A stretch of 42,668 nucleotides of DNA from Xanthomonas sp. (GCA_020693165.1 JAIMJQ010000014.1:1-42668); one strand, 5' to 3'; numbered from the stretch's first letter, positions 33,691 through 42,668 are shown. Translations and numbers: made by a program. The notes: generated by a model not told the origin, from the letters alone.

Positions 33691-33999
33691 ATGAAGATCC
33701 TGCCGTCGATCCTGCTCGCCCTGGCGCTTGCCGCCACTGCTGCCGCCGAGGCCCATTCCAGCATCAATGCCCGTCAGGGCCATCAATCTGCACGCATCGA
33801 CGCCGGCGTCGCCCGCGGCGCGCTGACGCCACGCGAAGCCGCGCGCCTCGATACCCGCCAGGCCCACGTCGCGCGCGTCGAGCAGCACTACCGCGCCGAC
33901 GGCCGCCTCGGCCCCTACGAACGCGCCGACCTGCAGCGCCGCCTGAACCGCAACAGCGCCGCGATCTGGCGCCAGGCGCACGATCGCCAGCGCTGGTGA
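33691..33999 (+). CDS. Small secreted basic protein of unknown function
   Basis: The product has 102 residues with a signal peptide (MKILPSILLALALAATAAAEA). The mature part is rich in Arg, Gln and Ala and mostly helical: ARQGHQSARIDAGVARGAL, then TPREAARLDTRQAHVARVEQ, then YRADGRLGPYERADLQRRLN. The segment DGRLGPYE slightly resembles an EF-hand loop, but a full motif is lacking. I recall similar small exported proteins in Proteobacteria annotated as hypothetical; no function can be given. The ATG at 33691 is preferred over the TTG at 33661 because GGAG lies about 8 nt upstream and the signal peptide starts there. A GTTGGT repeat begins right after the stop. Confidence 0.75.
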   Translation: MKILPSILLALALAATAAAEAHSSINARQGHQSARIDAGVARGALTPREAARLDTRQAHVARVEQHYRADGRLGPYERADLQRRLNRNSAAIWRQAHDRQRW

Positions 34000-34001
34000 A
34001 A

Positions 34002-34150
34002 AGGCGGTTGTTGGTGATGGCTGTTGGTGTTGGCAACCGCGGTCCGGCGCGGCCCGAGAGGTTGTTGGTTTTTGGTTGCTGGTTGCTGGTTGCTGGCAGC
34101 AAGGCGAGAAGCCGCTCTCCCAACACCAACAACCAACACCAACGCCGCTT
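34002..34150. repeat. Palindromic repeat of GTTGGT units (copy B1)
   Basis: Left arm about 34002-34033 (AGGCGGTTGTTGGTGATGGC...) and right arm about 34119-34150 (CCAACACCAACAACCAACACC...) are imperfect inverted repeats. Between them lie three exact copies of GGTTGCT at 34074-34094. The left arm begins 2 nt after the stop of the small secreted gene, and the right arm abuts the stop codon of the convergent DUF885 gene. Confidence 0.75.
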
Positions 34151-35912
34151 CATTCAACGCGAGCCTTCTGCAGCTCGATCCACCCACGCACGTGCTCGGC
34201 GAGGATCGGCAGCGGCACCGAGCCGATTTCGAGGACCGTATCGTGGAAGCCGCGCAGGTCGAAGTCGGCGCCGAGCGCGGCTTCGGCTTCGCGGCGCAGT
34301 TCGACGATGCGCATCTTGCCGATCATGTAGCTGAGTGCCTGGCCCGGCCAGGAGATGTAGCGGTCGACTTCGGTCATGACTTCATGCCGACTGAGGGCGG
34401 TATTTGCCAGCAGGTAGTCCACGGCTTGCTGCCGCGTCCAGTCGTCGGCGTGGATGCCGGTGTCGACCACCAGCCGGCAGGCGCGCCACATGGCATAGCT
34501 GAGTTGCCCGAAGCGCTCGTACGGCGTGCGGTAGATGCCCATTTCGACGCCGAGTTCTTCGGCATACAGCGCCCAGCCCTCCCATACGCCGAAATGTAGC
34601 TGTAGCGCCGGAAAGCCGGCTGCGCGCCCTGTTCGAGCGCCAGCGCGTGTTGCAGATGATGTCCCGGCACGGCCTCGTGCAGAGTCAGCGCGGGCAGCGC
34701 GTAAAGTGGCCGACTCGGTAGATCGTGGGTATTGACCCAGTACCAGCCGGGCTCGGTATTGGCGTCGGCCGGCGGCAGGTAGCGCCCGGTCGTATAGTGC
34801 GGCGCGATCTCGGACGGCACCGCGGCCACGCCGTAGGGCAGCCGCGGCAGTTTCCCGAAAAAGGCGGGCAGCGCGCCGTCTGCGCGCTTGGCGACCCAGG
34901 CCGCGTGCGCCAGCAATTCGTCGGGCGAGCGCGCATAGAACTGCGGGTCCTTCCTCAGGAAATCGAGAAAAGCGGCGAAGTCGCCATCGAACCCGATCTG
35001 GTCGATGATCTTTTGCTTCGCGACCCGGATGCGCGCTACCTCAGCGAGGCCGATCCGATGGATCTGCTGCGGCGTCAGGTCCTCGGTGACGTAATCGATG
35101 ATCTGGCGCCGGTACCAGGCCGCGCCCTGCGGCAAGCGGGTCGCGGCGAGTTCGCTGCGCGCTCCGGGAATGTAGCGCTCGCGCATGAAGCGCAGCAGGC
35201 GCCGATGCGCAGGAATCACCGCCTCGGAAATCGCGGCGCGCGCCTGCTGCTGCAACTCGGCGCGCAACTTCGGTGCGATCGTCAGCGGAAGCTGTCGCAG
35301 CGGCGCGTAGTAAGCGCTCTGCTCGGGGTCGCTGAGCGCGGCGACCCTGGCGATCGGCGCGTCGCGGCCGCTCAGAGCCACGCGCGGCGGAGTGCGGCCA
35401 CTGTTCAGGCCCGCCTTCATCAGTTCGACGTGCTGGTCGAAGTAATCCGGGATTGCACGCAACCGGGCAATGTAGCTGCGCACGTCGTGGGCATTGCGGA
35501 ACGGATGCCACTGCGGCAACAGCGCCAGATCGGAGTAGAAGCTGGAGTCCGAATTCAGCGGCATCTCGTGGCTGCCGAGCTCGATGTTGGCGATCAGGCT
35601 CTCGATCTGCGCGCGATAGATCAGATAGTCGATGCGCGCGCTGGCATCGAGCTTGCGCGGATCGATGCGCTGCAGCCGGTCGAACACCCGACGCCAGTAC
35701 TGCAGACGCTCGGCCTGCGCTTGCGGCCTGACGTCGCCAAGGCGATGGTCGTAGAGATGGACGCCGACCCGGGTCGCCAATTGCGGGAACTGCGCCAGCC
35801 GCCAGGCCCATTCGCCTTGCCAGATGTCACGGAAGCGCGAACGCTCGCTGCTGGCGTCGGCCAGCGGCGGCAGCGACAAGGCCAACGCGATGACGATGAG
35901 GAATCGAAACAT
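34150..35912 (-). pseudogene. DUF885 peptidase-like protein, interrupted by one frameshift
   Basis: DUF885 proteins are zinc-metallopeptidase-like and often secreted. The start is taken at the ATG at 35912, with AGAGGA upstream and a signal peptide (MFRFLIVIALALSLPPLADA). The putative metal motif HEAVPGHHLQ is intact. Near YSYISAYG the frame changes: the normal continuation EGWALYAEELGVEMG is encoded in another frame and carries on as the separate 130-residue ORF at 34150-34542. The break is a G run at 34581-34583, which has three G where four would restore the frame. Repaired, the protein would have about 587 residues, normal for the family. This may be a true mutation or a homopolymer sequencing error. 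Confidence 0.85.
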
Positions 35913-36050
35913 GCCGTTGTCCTCTGCCGCGCCCGGTCCGCCGATGCCGGGCTGTGCTGCGAATGGTCCCATACGCTTGACGCCGCTGGGGAGGCTCGCG
36001 CAGGCTGGCCGCCGTGGCGCGTGGCGATCCGGCCTTGAGCGAGTACCTTC

Positions 36051-37025
36051 ATGATCGAAAGCGGCGATGGCTGGTTTGTATCGGATCAGCACGGCACGGC
36101 ACAGGGACCGCTTACGCGTGACGAACTGCAGTCGTTGCGCGATAGCGGTCGCATCGGCGACGAACACCTGGTGTGGACGCTGCGCGAATCCGAATGGGTG
36201 CCGCTCAAGCGCGCGCTCGGGCTGCGGTCGATGGCCCCGAGTGCGCAGCCGTCGCCGAAGCCGCCGCCGCAGGAGACGTCACGCGGCGCCAGCGAGCGTC
36301 AGGCAGCGGCCAAGGCGAAGGCGAATTCGCGACCACCGCTGCCCGGCACGGCACCGCTGCGACCCGCCGATGACTGGCGCAAGTCTGCCGGCCGGCAAGC
36401 GCCGGCGACGGTCGCGCAAGCACTGCAGAGTGCGGCCAGCAGCGGCGATCTCGCCGAAAAGCGCCAGCGCGCCGGCAACGCACTGCGGCGCTTCCTGGCG
36501 CGCGGCATCGACCTCATGCTGCTCGGCGGCCTCGGTTGGGCAGCGCTCGCCGCCATCGGACTGCGCAGCGGCCTGTGGGAACTGAATGGCGCACAGGCGG
36601 AGCTGGAGCGCTTCGCGCTGTTCGTGCCAACCTTGCTCGCGTTGGCGACGGTGCCGCTGGAAGCGGTGCTGGTCGGCGTCAGCGGCTACACCCCGGGGCG
36701 CCTGCTGCTCGGCCTGCGCGTGGTCGACCGCAACGGCTCGGCACCGGGCCTGAATGTCGGATTCCAGCGCGCCGGACGCGTTGCGCTGATCGGCCAGGCG
36801 CTGCAGATAGCGCCGTTCAACCTGTTCGCCTACGGCATCGCCTTCGCCGCCCTGGTCAAGAACGGCCGCACGCACTGGGACCAGGCGCTCGACCTGCAGG
36901 TGCAGGCCAATCCGATTTCGACCAACCAGTGGTGGGTCGCATTGGCCGTGCTCGGCGTGGCCTGGGCGCTGTGGTTCGACGGGTTCTGGATGCGCCTGGC
37001 GCAGGAGTTGCTGCTGCGGTTGTAG
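36051..37025 (+). CDS. GYF_2 (DUF4339) and RDD domain membrane protein
   Basis: The product has 324 residues. The N-terminal GYF_2/DUF4339 domain (about 7-55) shows WFVSDQHGTAQGPLTRDEL and DEHLVWTLRESEWVPL. A Pro/Ala-rich linker (about 60-130) leads to an RDD domain (about 140-305) with an Arg-rich entry (RRFLARGIDLMLLGGLGW), GYTPGRLLLGLRVVDRNG, and about four membrane helices. Such proteins sit in the inner membrane with the GYF-like domain in the cytosol; their function is mostly unknown. The gene is divergent from the DUF885 gene and convergent with the 3HB-oligomer hydrolase gene. Confidence 0.88.
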   Translation: MIESGDGWFVSDQHGTAQGPLTRDELQSLRDSGRIGDEHLVWTLRESEWVPLKRALGLRSMAPSAQPSPKPPPQETSRGASERQAAAKAKANSRPPLPGTAPLRPADDWRKSAGRQAPATVAQALQSAASSGDLAEKRQRAGNALRRFLARGIDLMLLGGLGWAALAAIGLRSGLWELNGAQAELERFALFVPTLLALATVPLEAVLVGVSGYTPGRLLLGLRVVDRNGSAPGLNVGFQRAGRVALIGQALQIAPFNLFAYGIAFAALVKNGRTHWDQALDLQVQANPISTNQWWVALAVLGVAWALWFDGFWMRLAQELLLRL

Positions 37026-37048
37026 GCTGACGGTGCGTAGGTCATGTT

Positions 37049-37094
37049 GCTCGCAGAGCGAGCTACGTGACGAACGGGCGGCGCAGTCACGTAG
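37049..37094. terminator. Paired hairpins between convergent genes
   Basis: GCTCGC-AGA-GCGAGC (37049-37063) is followed by CTACGTGAC...GTCACGTAG (37063-37071 and 37086-37094). They fill the gap between the convergent 3' ends of the RDD and hydrolase genes. No T run follows, so a role as a terminator or REP-like element is only suggested. Confidence 0.4.
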
Positions 37095-37113
37095 ACCGCT
37101 GCGCGGCCAACGT

Positions 37114-39015
37114 CTACTCCGGAACCAGCAGCCGCTCACCTTCGAGCTTGATCGCGTCGCTTCCCGGATCGCCACGCAGCGTGCCGAGGTGCTCACGGGT
37201 CAGCGCCGGCACGCTGCCGTCGGCGGCCATGCCGCGGCGCTGGCTGCGCACGACCTGGCTGGGCGCCGGCGCCGGCCCACCGTCGAGGTGCGCAAAGACC
37301 TGATCGAGCGCCTGATAGAAGTACGGCAGCAGCGGCACATGTCGCGCGGCGTAGACCGGTTGCATCAGGAAGGCATCGAAGTGCTGCGCGTGCTCGACTT
37401 CCCAGTACGACAGCCGGCTGGCGCCGTGGCGCAGTGCCGCTTCGACATACGGCCTCGCCGTCGCGCCGACCGGCACCAGCCCATCTTCACGACCGTGGAT
37501 GATCACGACGGGACGCGCCGGCACGCGCCCGGAGGCGCGCAGTTCGCGCTCGCCGTGGCGCAGGCGATCGCCGAGCGGCGTCGATCCCTCGAAAGCGTCG
37601 CGCAGACACCAAAGGCCGGCCAGCGCCGGATCGGCTGCGCCCCCGGCCGGTCCGACTATCTGCACGCCGGCGCTCGGCGCCACCCCGGATGACGTCGCGA
37701 ACCACAACGCGCGGTCGTCCGCGGTTGCCCGGCGCACCTGACCATCGGCGCCCAGCAGCGCGAAGCGGTAGCCGCACAGCGCTTCGTCGGCGCCGGCACG
37801 GGCGTAGGATTGCGCATAGGTCACCGCCACTGCGCGCCACAGGTCGGCGACGATATTGGTGGCGTTGTTGGCCAGCGCCGGCTCCGAAAAGCCGAGCGCG
37901 CGCAGGCGCTCATGCGCCGAGCGCGCCTGCGCCGGGATGTCGTCGCCGGCAATCCAGCCGCGCTCGACCAGGGCCGCGCAACGGGCCTGGAACTCAGCCG
38001 TGCGCAGCGCCAGGAATGGCGCCAGCGGATCGCCCGCGTGCTGCGGCAGCAGTTGCGCGCAGGGCGCCAGCAGCGCGGCCTGGGTGGCATAGTCGAGCAG
38101 GCTGGGAACGCCATCGACGCTGATCTGCGGCGCGGCGGCGACCACCGCATCGATCAATCCATCCTGATCCTGTTCCAGCGCGTGCAACACGGCACCGCCA
38201 CCATTGGAGATGCTGGCGGCGATCACCCGGGTGTTGTCGGCGCGAAAGCGCTTGCCGGGGTAGCGCTGTTCCAGCACCAGCAGCGCGAAGCGCGCTGCCG
38301 ACAGCGTCATCCGCCCCCAGTGCGCTTCCGGATGATCCTTGGAGTGCGCATGCTTGATCGCGATGCCGCGCACCGACTCGTCGGCAACGGGAGGTGCCGC
38401 CTCGGCGTTGAACCCTGACTCGGGTCCGGCGGGCACCGGCTCACCATCGATGGCAACGCCGATGGCTGCGTCGAGGTCGTAAAACCCGGTCCCGGCGCCC
38501 TTGTCGGTGTAGACCACGGCACATCCATGGGCCAGTCCCCAGGCACCCGCAGTCGCCAGCGCGCCATAGATGCCGCGCGAACCGGAAACCGGCGCCAGCA
38601 GCAGGCATGGGCGGTCGGGGTCGAAGCTGTCGGGAATCTGCACCATGACACCATGCGGCTGCCACAGCCCGACCTCGCCGATCCAGGCCTTGGTTTCAGT
38701 GCCGGGCACCGCGGCGAACTTGCCGTACAGACTGCCATAGCCGCCAGCCGCCGAAAGATCGGCAATGCCGCGCCAGTTGCTGTGGTACGCGTGTCGCCGG
38801 CGTCCCGCGGCGTCGGCCGCAGTCATCGGCGCCTTGGCGTCGGCCAGACCGGCGAGGCCGAGGCCGGCGCTGAGCAGGTCATCGCTGCGCATCGATTCGG
38901 CCGGCACTGCGGGTTTGGGCAGTTTCGACGCATCAGGCTTTTCCGTCATGGTCGCGCAGGCTCCGAGCAACATCGGCAACAGCAGCAGTGGCGTTCGCAT
39001 CGTCAGTTTCTGCAT
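37114..39015 (-). CDS. D-(-)-3-hydroxybutyrate oligomer hydrolase, lipoprotein
   Basis: The family cleaves 3-hydroxybutyrate dimers and oligomers released from polyhydroxybutyrate. The 633-residue product resembles the 3HB-oligomer hydrolase family throughout, with HSNWRGIADLSAAGGYG near the N-terminus, the nucleophile in SISNGGG (about S270), and IHGREDGLVPV with VEHAQHFDAF towards the C-terminus as likely Asp and His regions. The N-terminus ends in a lipobox, LLGAC, with Cys at residue 20. This makes it a lipoprotein, probably envelope-bound. The start may be the second Met at 39000. It stands alone on the minus strand, downstream of the sensor kinase gene across a palindromic repeat. Confidence 0.85.
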   Translation of the reverse strand: MQKLTMRTPLLLLPMLLGACATMTEKPDASKLPKPAVPAESMRSDDLLSAGLGLAGLADAKAPMTAADAAGRRRHAYHSNWRGIADLSAAGGYGSLYGKFAAVPGTETKAWIGEVGLWQPHGVMVQIPDSFDPDRPCLLLAPVSGSRGIYGALATAGAWGLAHGCAVVYTDKGAGTGFYDLDAAIGVAIDGEPVPAGPESGFNAEAAPPVADESVRGIAIKHAHSKDHPEAHWGRMTLSAARFALLVLEQRYPGKRFRADNTRVIAASISNGGGAVLHALEQDQDGLIDAVVAAAPQISVDGVPSLLDYATQAALLAPCAQLLPQHAGDPLAPFLALRTAEFQARCAALVERGWIAGDDIPAQARSAHERLRALGFSEPALANNATNIVADLWRAVAVTYAQSYARAGADEALCGYRFALLGADGQVRRATADDRALWFATSSGVAPSAGVQIVGPAGGAADPALAGLWCLRDAFEGSTPLGDRLRHGERELRASGRVPARPVVIIHGREDGLVPVGATARPYVEAALRHGASRLSYWEVEHAQHFDAFLMQPVYAARHVPLLPYFYQALDQVFAHLDGGPAPAPSQVVRSQRRGMAADGSVPALTREHLGTLRGDPGSDAIKLEGERLLVPE

Positions 39016-39073
39016 CAGGGACCGGGCGATGTTACGCCGACGCCACCACGGCGGCCCATTGGTCGATGGGGAA

Positions 39074-39188
39074 GAGCGGTGTTGGTTGTTGGTGTTGGTG
39101 TTGGTAAAGGCATCGCGCTCCGGCTGTTTCGGACGAGCGTCACGCCCAATGCTCTAACCGACACCAACACCAACAACCAACACCGCTC
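39074..39188. repeat. Long palindrome of GTTGGT units (copy B2)
   Basis: Arms 39074-39105 and 39157-39188 are 32 nt each and pair with a single mismatch. They are made of GTTGGT-type units. The right arm ends 2 nt from the stop codon of the hybrid kinase gene. The 51-nt loop has no obvious content. Confidence 0.85.
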
Positions 39189-39190
39189 CC

Positions 39191-42100
39191 CTACCCCCAA
39201 ATTCGCGCCAGCAGCGACCTCAGCGCCAGCGGTTTGATCGGCTTGTGCAGCAACTGGATCTCGTGTTCGCTGGCCAGCGCGCGCAATTGCGGGCCGTGGT
39301 CGGCGCTGACCAGGATTGCCGGATGGTCGCCGAAGCGCGCGCGCAGTCGCTCGCGCAACTCGATGCCGGTGTCGCCGCCGTCGAGGTGATTGTCGAGAAT
39401 CCAGGCGTCGACCCGGCGAGTCGACAACAGGACCTCTGCCAAGGCGCCGTCGCCGGCGGTCAGCACTTCGATGCCCCAGCCGGCCAGCAGCGTAGCCAGC
39501 GCATTCAGTCCGGCCGATTCGTTGTCGACCACCAGCACGCAGTGGCCGGTCGCGAACGGTTGCGGTGCCGGAGTCGCCGCCGCGATTGGCAGAGGCAGCG
39601 GGGCGACAATCGACACGCGCACGCCGATCAGCGTGCCGCGACCGGGCATGGACCGCAGCGAGATCGGATGCCCGAGCAGGCGGGCGATGCGCGCAGCGAT
39701 CGCGAGGCCGAGGCCGAGTCCCTCGGGCGCGGCCTCGCGCGCCGATTGCAGCCGCTGGAATTCCTCGAAGATGCGCTCGCGATCGTTCTCGGCGATCCCC
39801 GGGCCGCTGTCTCCGACCAGGAAATCGACGCTGCCCAAGCGCCGGCGCAGGCCGATCAGCACGTGGCCGCTTGCGGTATAGCGCAGCGCATTGGCGACGA
39901 AATTCTGCAGGATCCGGCGCAGCAGTTGCGGATCGCTGAGCAGCCACAGTCGCGACGGCACCGCCGACAGGATCAGGCCCTTCTCCCTCGCCATCACACC
40001 GAACTCGGTCGTCAGCGTGTCCAGCAGTTCGCTCGCCGGGAACGCACGCACGCGCGGCGTCAGGCCACCGGCATCCAGTCGCGACAGGTCCAGCAGACCC
40101 GACAGCAGCGATTCCGTGCTGCCGAGCGCGCTCGCGATGTTCTGCACCGCCGGCCGGTATTCGGGGTGCTTCAGCTGCTGCGCCAGCGCGTGGGTGAACA
40201 GGTTGGCGGCATTCAGCGGCTGCAGCAGGTCGTGGCTGATTGCGGCGAGGAAGCGCGTCTTCGCCTGGTTGGCGCGCTCGGCCTCGTCGGTGGCCAGCAG
40301 CAGCTCATGGGTGCGCGACTCGACGCGCGCCTCCAGCGTCTCGTTGGCCGTTTTCAGGTCCTCCTCGGCGCGACGGAAGGCACTGATGTCGGTGTAGGTG
40401 GTCACGAAGCCGCCGCTGGCGATCGGATTGCCGCGAATTTCGATCACTGTTCCGTCCGGCCAGTTGCGCTCGAACACATAGGCAGAGCGCTGGCGCAGGT
40501 AATCGAGCCGGCGCTGGACCAGTTCGTCGACCCCACCGGGGCCGAGCAGCCCGCGCTCGGCATTGAAGCGGAACAGATCGGCGACCGGACGTCCGACGCG
40601 CAGGAAGCCGGCGGGATAGCCGAGCAGCCCCTGGTAGCGCTGATTCCATGCCACCAGACGCAAGGATCCGTCGATGACGGCGATACCCTGACTGAGGTTG
40701 GCCAGCGCGGTATCGAGGATGGCGTGACTGAACGAGACCGCTTCGCGCGCTTCGCCGACAACCTGGGTCATCGCCTGCAATTCACCGCGTGCGCCGCGCC
40801 GGGCAGCGTCCAGCAACAGGCGCGCAGAGGCGGCGCCGACCAGCGCCGACAGTTCATGCTCAACCGCCGTCAATCCGCTGTCCTCGGCGCTGCGCTGGTC
40901 GTCGTCGGCTGCCGCGGCGCCGATCAACGCGACCACCCGGTCGTTGTCGAGCAAGCTCGCCGCCACCTCGCGCAGCTCGGCGCGGGTCAACGCGCGGGCG
41001 ACGGCTTCGGGCATGGCACTGTCGTCATTGCGCGACACCCACAGCAGCGCCGCCACGTTGGCGGCCAGGCTCCAGACCACGCCGTGCGTCAACGCATCGA
41101 GGCCGCCGGTCCCGAACAGTGCATGCGGCGCGAGAAAACCGAACTCCAGCGGACCGGCGGCCAGCCAGTCCGACTGACCCACGCCATGCGCCAGCGCCGG
41201 CACCAGCAGCGTATAGGCCCAGAGCGATGAACCTGCCGCCATCCCGGCGAGCACTCCACGGCGGCTCGCGCCCGGCCAGTAAAGGGCTGCCAGCACCGCC
41301 GGCGCCAGTTGCGCGAGCGCCGCGAAGGCGATGGCGCCGACGTCCGCCAAGGCGTCGCTGGCGCCGATCAGGCGCGAATACAGGTAAGCGACTGCCAGCA
41401 CCGCCACGATCACCGCGCGTCGCTGCCACAGCACGCGGCTGCGCAGATCGCCGCCGACACGCGGCAGCAGCAGCGGCGTCAGCCAGTGGTTGCCCACCAT
41501 GATGCCGAGGGTCAACGTGGCCATCACCACCATGCCGGTGGCAGCGCTGATGCCGCCGAGGAAGGCGAGGATCGCCAGCGGCTCGGCGCCCGAACGCAGC
41601 GGCAGGCCGAGCACGTACAGATCGCTCGGAATCGAGGTCGCTGCCAGTAAAAGTTGTCCCGACCAGGCCAGCGGCAGCAGGAACACGCTGATCAGCAGCA
41701 GGTACAGCGGAAACAGCCAGCGCGCGCGGCGGACGTCGCGCGGATCGCGGCATTCGACCACCGCCAGGTGGAACTGGTGCGGCAGCGAGAACATCGCCAG
41801 CGCGCCGAGCAGCACCAGCGTCAGGAAGTTGCTGCCTGGCGGCGTCGGCGGCGGAAGATCGCTGGCGGCCCGCAGCAGGTTGCCGAAGTCGCCGTGCAAT
41901 GCGAACACGGCATATCCGCCGACCGCCAGCAATGCGATCAGCTTGATCAGAGATTCGAAGGCCATCGCCAGCACGATCCCGTGCGCGCTGGCGCCGGTGC
42001 GGCGGGTACCGAACAGCATCGCGAACAGCGCCATCATCACCGCAGCCAACGCCGCCGTATCGCGCCAGCCGCCCGGCGCACCGCCGAACAGTTCGCCGGC

Positions 42101-42532
42101 AAGCAGGTCGAAGCTCTGCGCCACCGCCTTCAGCTGCAATGCGATGTAGGGCACCAGCCCGATCAGCGCGATGCCGGTGGCCAGTGCGGCGATGCCGGCG
42201 CTCTTGTCGAAGCGCGAGGCCAGAAGATCGGCGATCGAGGTGCTATTGCGCGCCCGCGCCTCCTCGACCAGGCGCACCAGCAGTGGCCAGCCGAACAGAT
42301 ACAGCAGGATGGTGCCAACGAAAGTCGGCGGCACCCACCAACCGTGGCGCATCGCCTGCGTCACCGTGCCATAGAAGGTCCACGAGGTGCAGTAGACCGC
42401 CAGCGACAGCGCATAGACCGTCGACCAGCGCCGCGCGAATGCCTGCGGGCGGCGCTCGCCGTAAATGGCCGCGGCGAACAGCAAGCCGACCCACAGCAGC
42501 GCACCGGCGGTCAGGAGGGTGGCGGGGGTCAT
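39191..42532 (-). CDS. SSF-PAS hybrid sensor histidine kinase/response regulator
   Basis: This 1113-residue inner-membrane protein joins transport-like and signalling domains. Residues 1 to about 505 are a sodium:solute symporter-like region with many helices. A linker leads to a PAS domain (about 600-740; AILDTALANLSQGIAVIDGSL). HisKA carries the phospho-acceptor His (about 765) in SHDLLQPLNAANLF; HATPase has QNFVANALRYT, DSGPGI and GLGLGLAIA; the C-terminal receiver (about 995-1113) has the acceptor Asp (about 1046) in WILDNHLDGGDTG. The order matches CrbS/CbrA-type kinases that sense or take up small organic solutes; the ligand is unknown. No partner regulator lies in the window. I choose the ATG at 42532, because the track extension to 42568 is repeat. 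No clear Shine-Dalgarno precedes it. Confidence 0.92.
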   Translation of the reverse strand: MTPATLLTAGALLWVGLLFAAAIYGERRPQAFARRWSTVYALSLAVYCTSWTFYGTVTQAMRHGWWVPPTFVGTILLYLFGWPLLVRLVEEARARNSTSIADLLASRFDKSAGIAALATGIALIGLVPYIALQLKAVAQSFDLLAGELFGGAPGGWRDTAALAAVMMALFAMLFGTRRTGASAHGIVLAMAFESLIKLIALLAVGGYAVFALHGDFGNLLRAASDLPPPTPPGSNFLTLVLLGALAMFSLPHQFHLAVVECRDPRDVRRARWLFPLYLLLISVFLLPLAWSGQLLLAATSIPSDLYVLGLPLRSGAEPLAILAFLGGISAATGMVVMATLTLGIMVGNHWLTPLLLPRVGGDLRSRVLWQRRAVIVAVLAVAYLYSRLIGASDALADVGAIAFAALAQLAPAVLAALYWPGASRRGVLAGMAAGSSLWAYTLLVPALAHGVGQSDWLAAGPLEFGFLAPHALFGTGGLDALTHGVVWSLAANVAALLWVSRNDDSAMPEAVARALTRAELREVAASLLDNDRVVALIGAAAADDDQRSAEDSGLTAVEHELSALVGAASARLLLDAARRGARGELQAMTQVVGEAREAVSFSHAILDTALANLSQGIAVIDGSLRLVAWNQRYQGLLGYPAGFLRVGRPVADLFRFNAERGLLGPGGVDELVQRRLDYLRQRSAYVFERNWPDGTVIEIRGNPIASGGFVTTYTDISAFRRAEEDLKTANETLEARVESRTHELLLATDEAERANQAKTRFLAAISHDLLQPLNAANLFTHALAQQLKHPEYRPAVQNIASALGSTESLLSGLLDLSRLDAGGLTPRVRAFPASELLDTLTTEFGVMAREKGLILSAVPSRLWLLSDPQLLRRILQNFVANALRYTASGHVLIGLRRRLGSVDFLVGDSGPGIAENDRERIFEEFQRLQSAREAAPEGLGLGLAIAARIARLLGHPISLRSMPGRGTLIGVRVSIVAPLPLPIAAATPAPQPFATGHCVLVVDNESAGLNALATLLAGWGIEVLTAGDGALAEVLLSTRRVDAWILDNHLDGGDTGIELRERLRARFGDHPAILVSADHGPQLRALASEHEIQLLHKPIKPLALRSLLARIWG

Positions 42533-42546
42533 GGGATCGCCAACAG

Positions 42547-42578
42547 CGGGGCACGGGGCACGGGGCACGGGACGCGGG
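42547..42578. repeat. Tandem GGGGCACG block (copy A4)
   Basis: About four GGGGCACG-type units run just upstream of the kinase start (15 nt away). A GGGTGGGTCCAGACTGGTCTGGACGC arm follows at 42618-42643, repeating the A-then-C order seen near lipB. Confidence 0.75.
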
Positions 42579-42617
42579 AAATGCGGCAGGGCGAGTGCCG
42601 GAGCCGGATCGCACTGG

Positions 42618-42668
42618 GTGGGTCCAGACTGGTCTGGACGCTTGTTACCCGGATGCGGGAAGAGCGTC
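42618..42668. repeat. Partial double palindrome cut by the window end (copy C3)
   Basis: GTGGGTCCAGACTGGTCTGGACGCTT is the left arm; a loop and the first bases of the right arm (AGAGCGTC) follow before the window ends. It differs from copy C2 by one base in the core of the left arm. Confidence 0.75.

Overview
The window is high-GC DNA packed with genes on both strands. It looks like a gammaproteobacterium of the Lysobacterales (Xanthomonadales) type. The grounds are the housekeeping synteny (murJ-ribF-ileS-lspA divergent from rpsT; rplU-rpmA-obgE; lipB-lipA), the many GTG starts, and the style of the intergenic repeats. The genus cannot be fixed from this sequence. No rRNA, tRNA, CRISPR array, integrase or intact transposase was seen.

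Layout. Bases 1-8.5 kb are core genes: lspA, ileS, ribF and murJ on the minus strand, rpsT on the plus strand, then obgE, rpmA and rplU on the minus strand. Good sigma-70 promoters lie before rpsT and rplU, and hairpin terminators follow rpsT and rpmA. From 8.7 to 13.4 kb come a PilZ protein, a DEAD-box helicase (deaD type), a Tat-exported NAD(P)-dependent epimerase-like protein and a UspA protein. From 13.4 to 17 kb lies a tightly packed Mla/MCE-type lipid transport operon (STAS-permease fusion, ATPase, MCE protein, lipoprotein), interrupted by a palindromic repeat. From 17.1 to 28.8 kb lies the main accessory feature. It is a 3599-residue secreted mosaic protein (two large beta-strand-rich units, two CSLREA/parallel beta-helix regions, two IPT domains bracketing seven FG-GAP repeats, Ig-like repeats, DUF11 and a short aromatic/acidic tail). 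Its stop codon is 7 nt before the start of an FHA-GGDEF diguanylate cyclase. From 29 to 33 kb are a Prc-type protease and the lipB-lipA pair.

The last 10 kb hold a decayed S9 peptidase gene, a small secreted basic protein, a DUF885 peptidase-like gene broken by one frameshift, a GYF_2-RDD membrane protein, a 3-hydroxybutyrate-oligomer hydrolase lipoprotein, and a large SSF-PAS-histidine kinase-receiver hybrid.

The most system-like signal is in the gaps between genes. At least four kinds of palindromic element occur, most built from short tandem units in inverted orientation. One kind (GTGCCC units) lies just upstream of start codons, and three of the genes it precedes have no visible Shine-Dalgarno. 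A second kind (GTTGGT units) lies directly after stop codons. A third kind forms a 29-bp-arm palindrome whose arms are themselves palindromic, and in one place its tail has expanded to five 15-bp copies. A fourth resembles a small MITE. All functional statements here come from reading motifs by eye; no database search was run.
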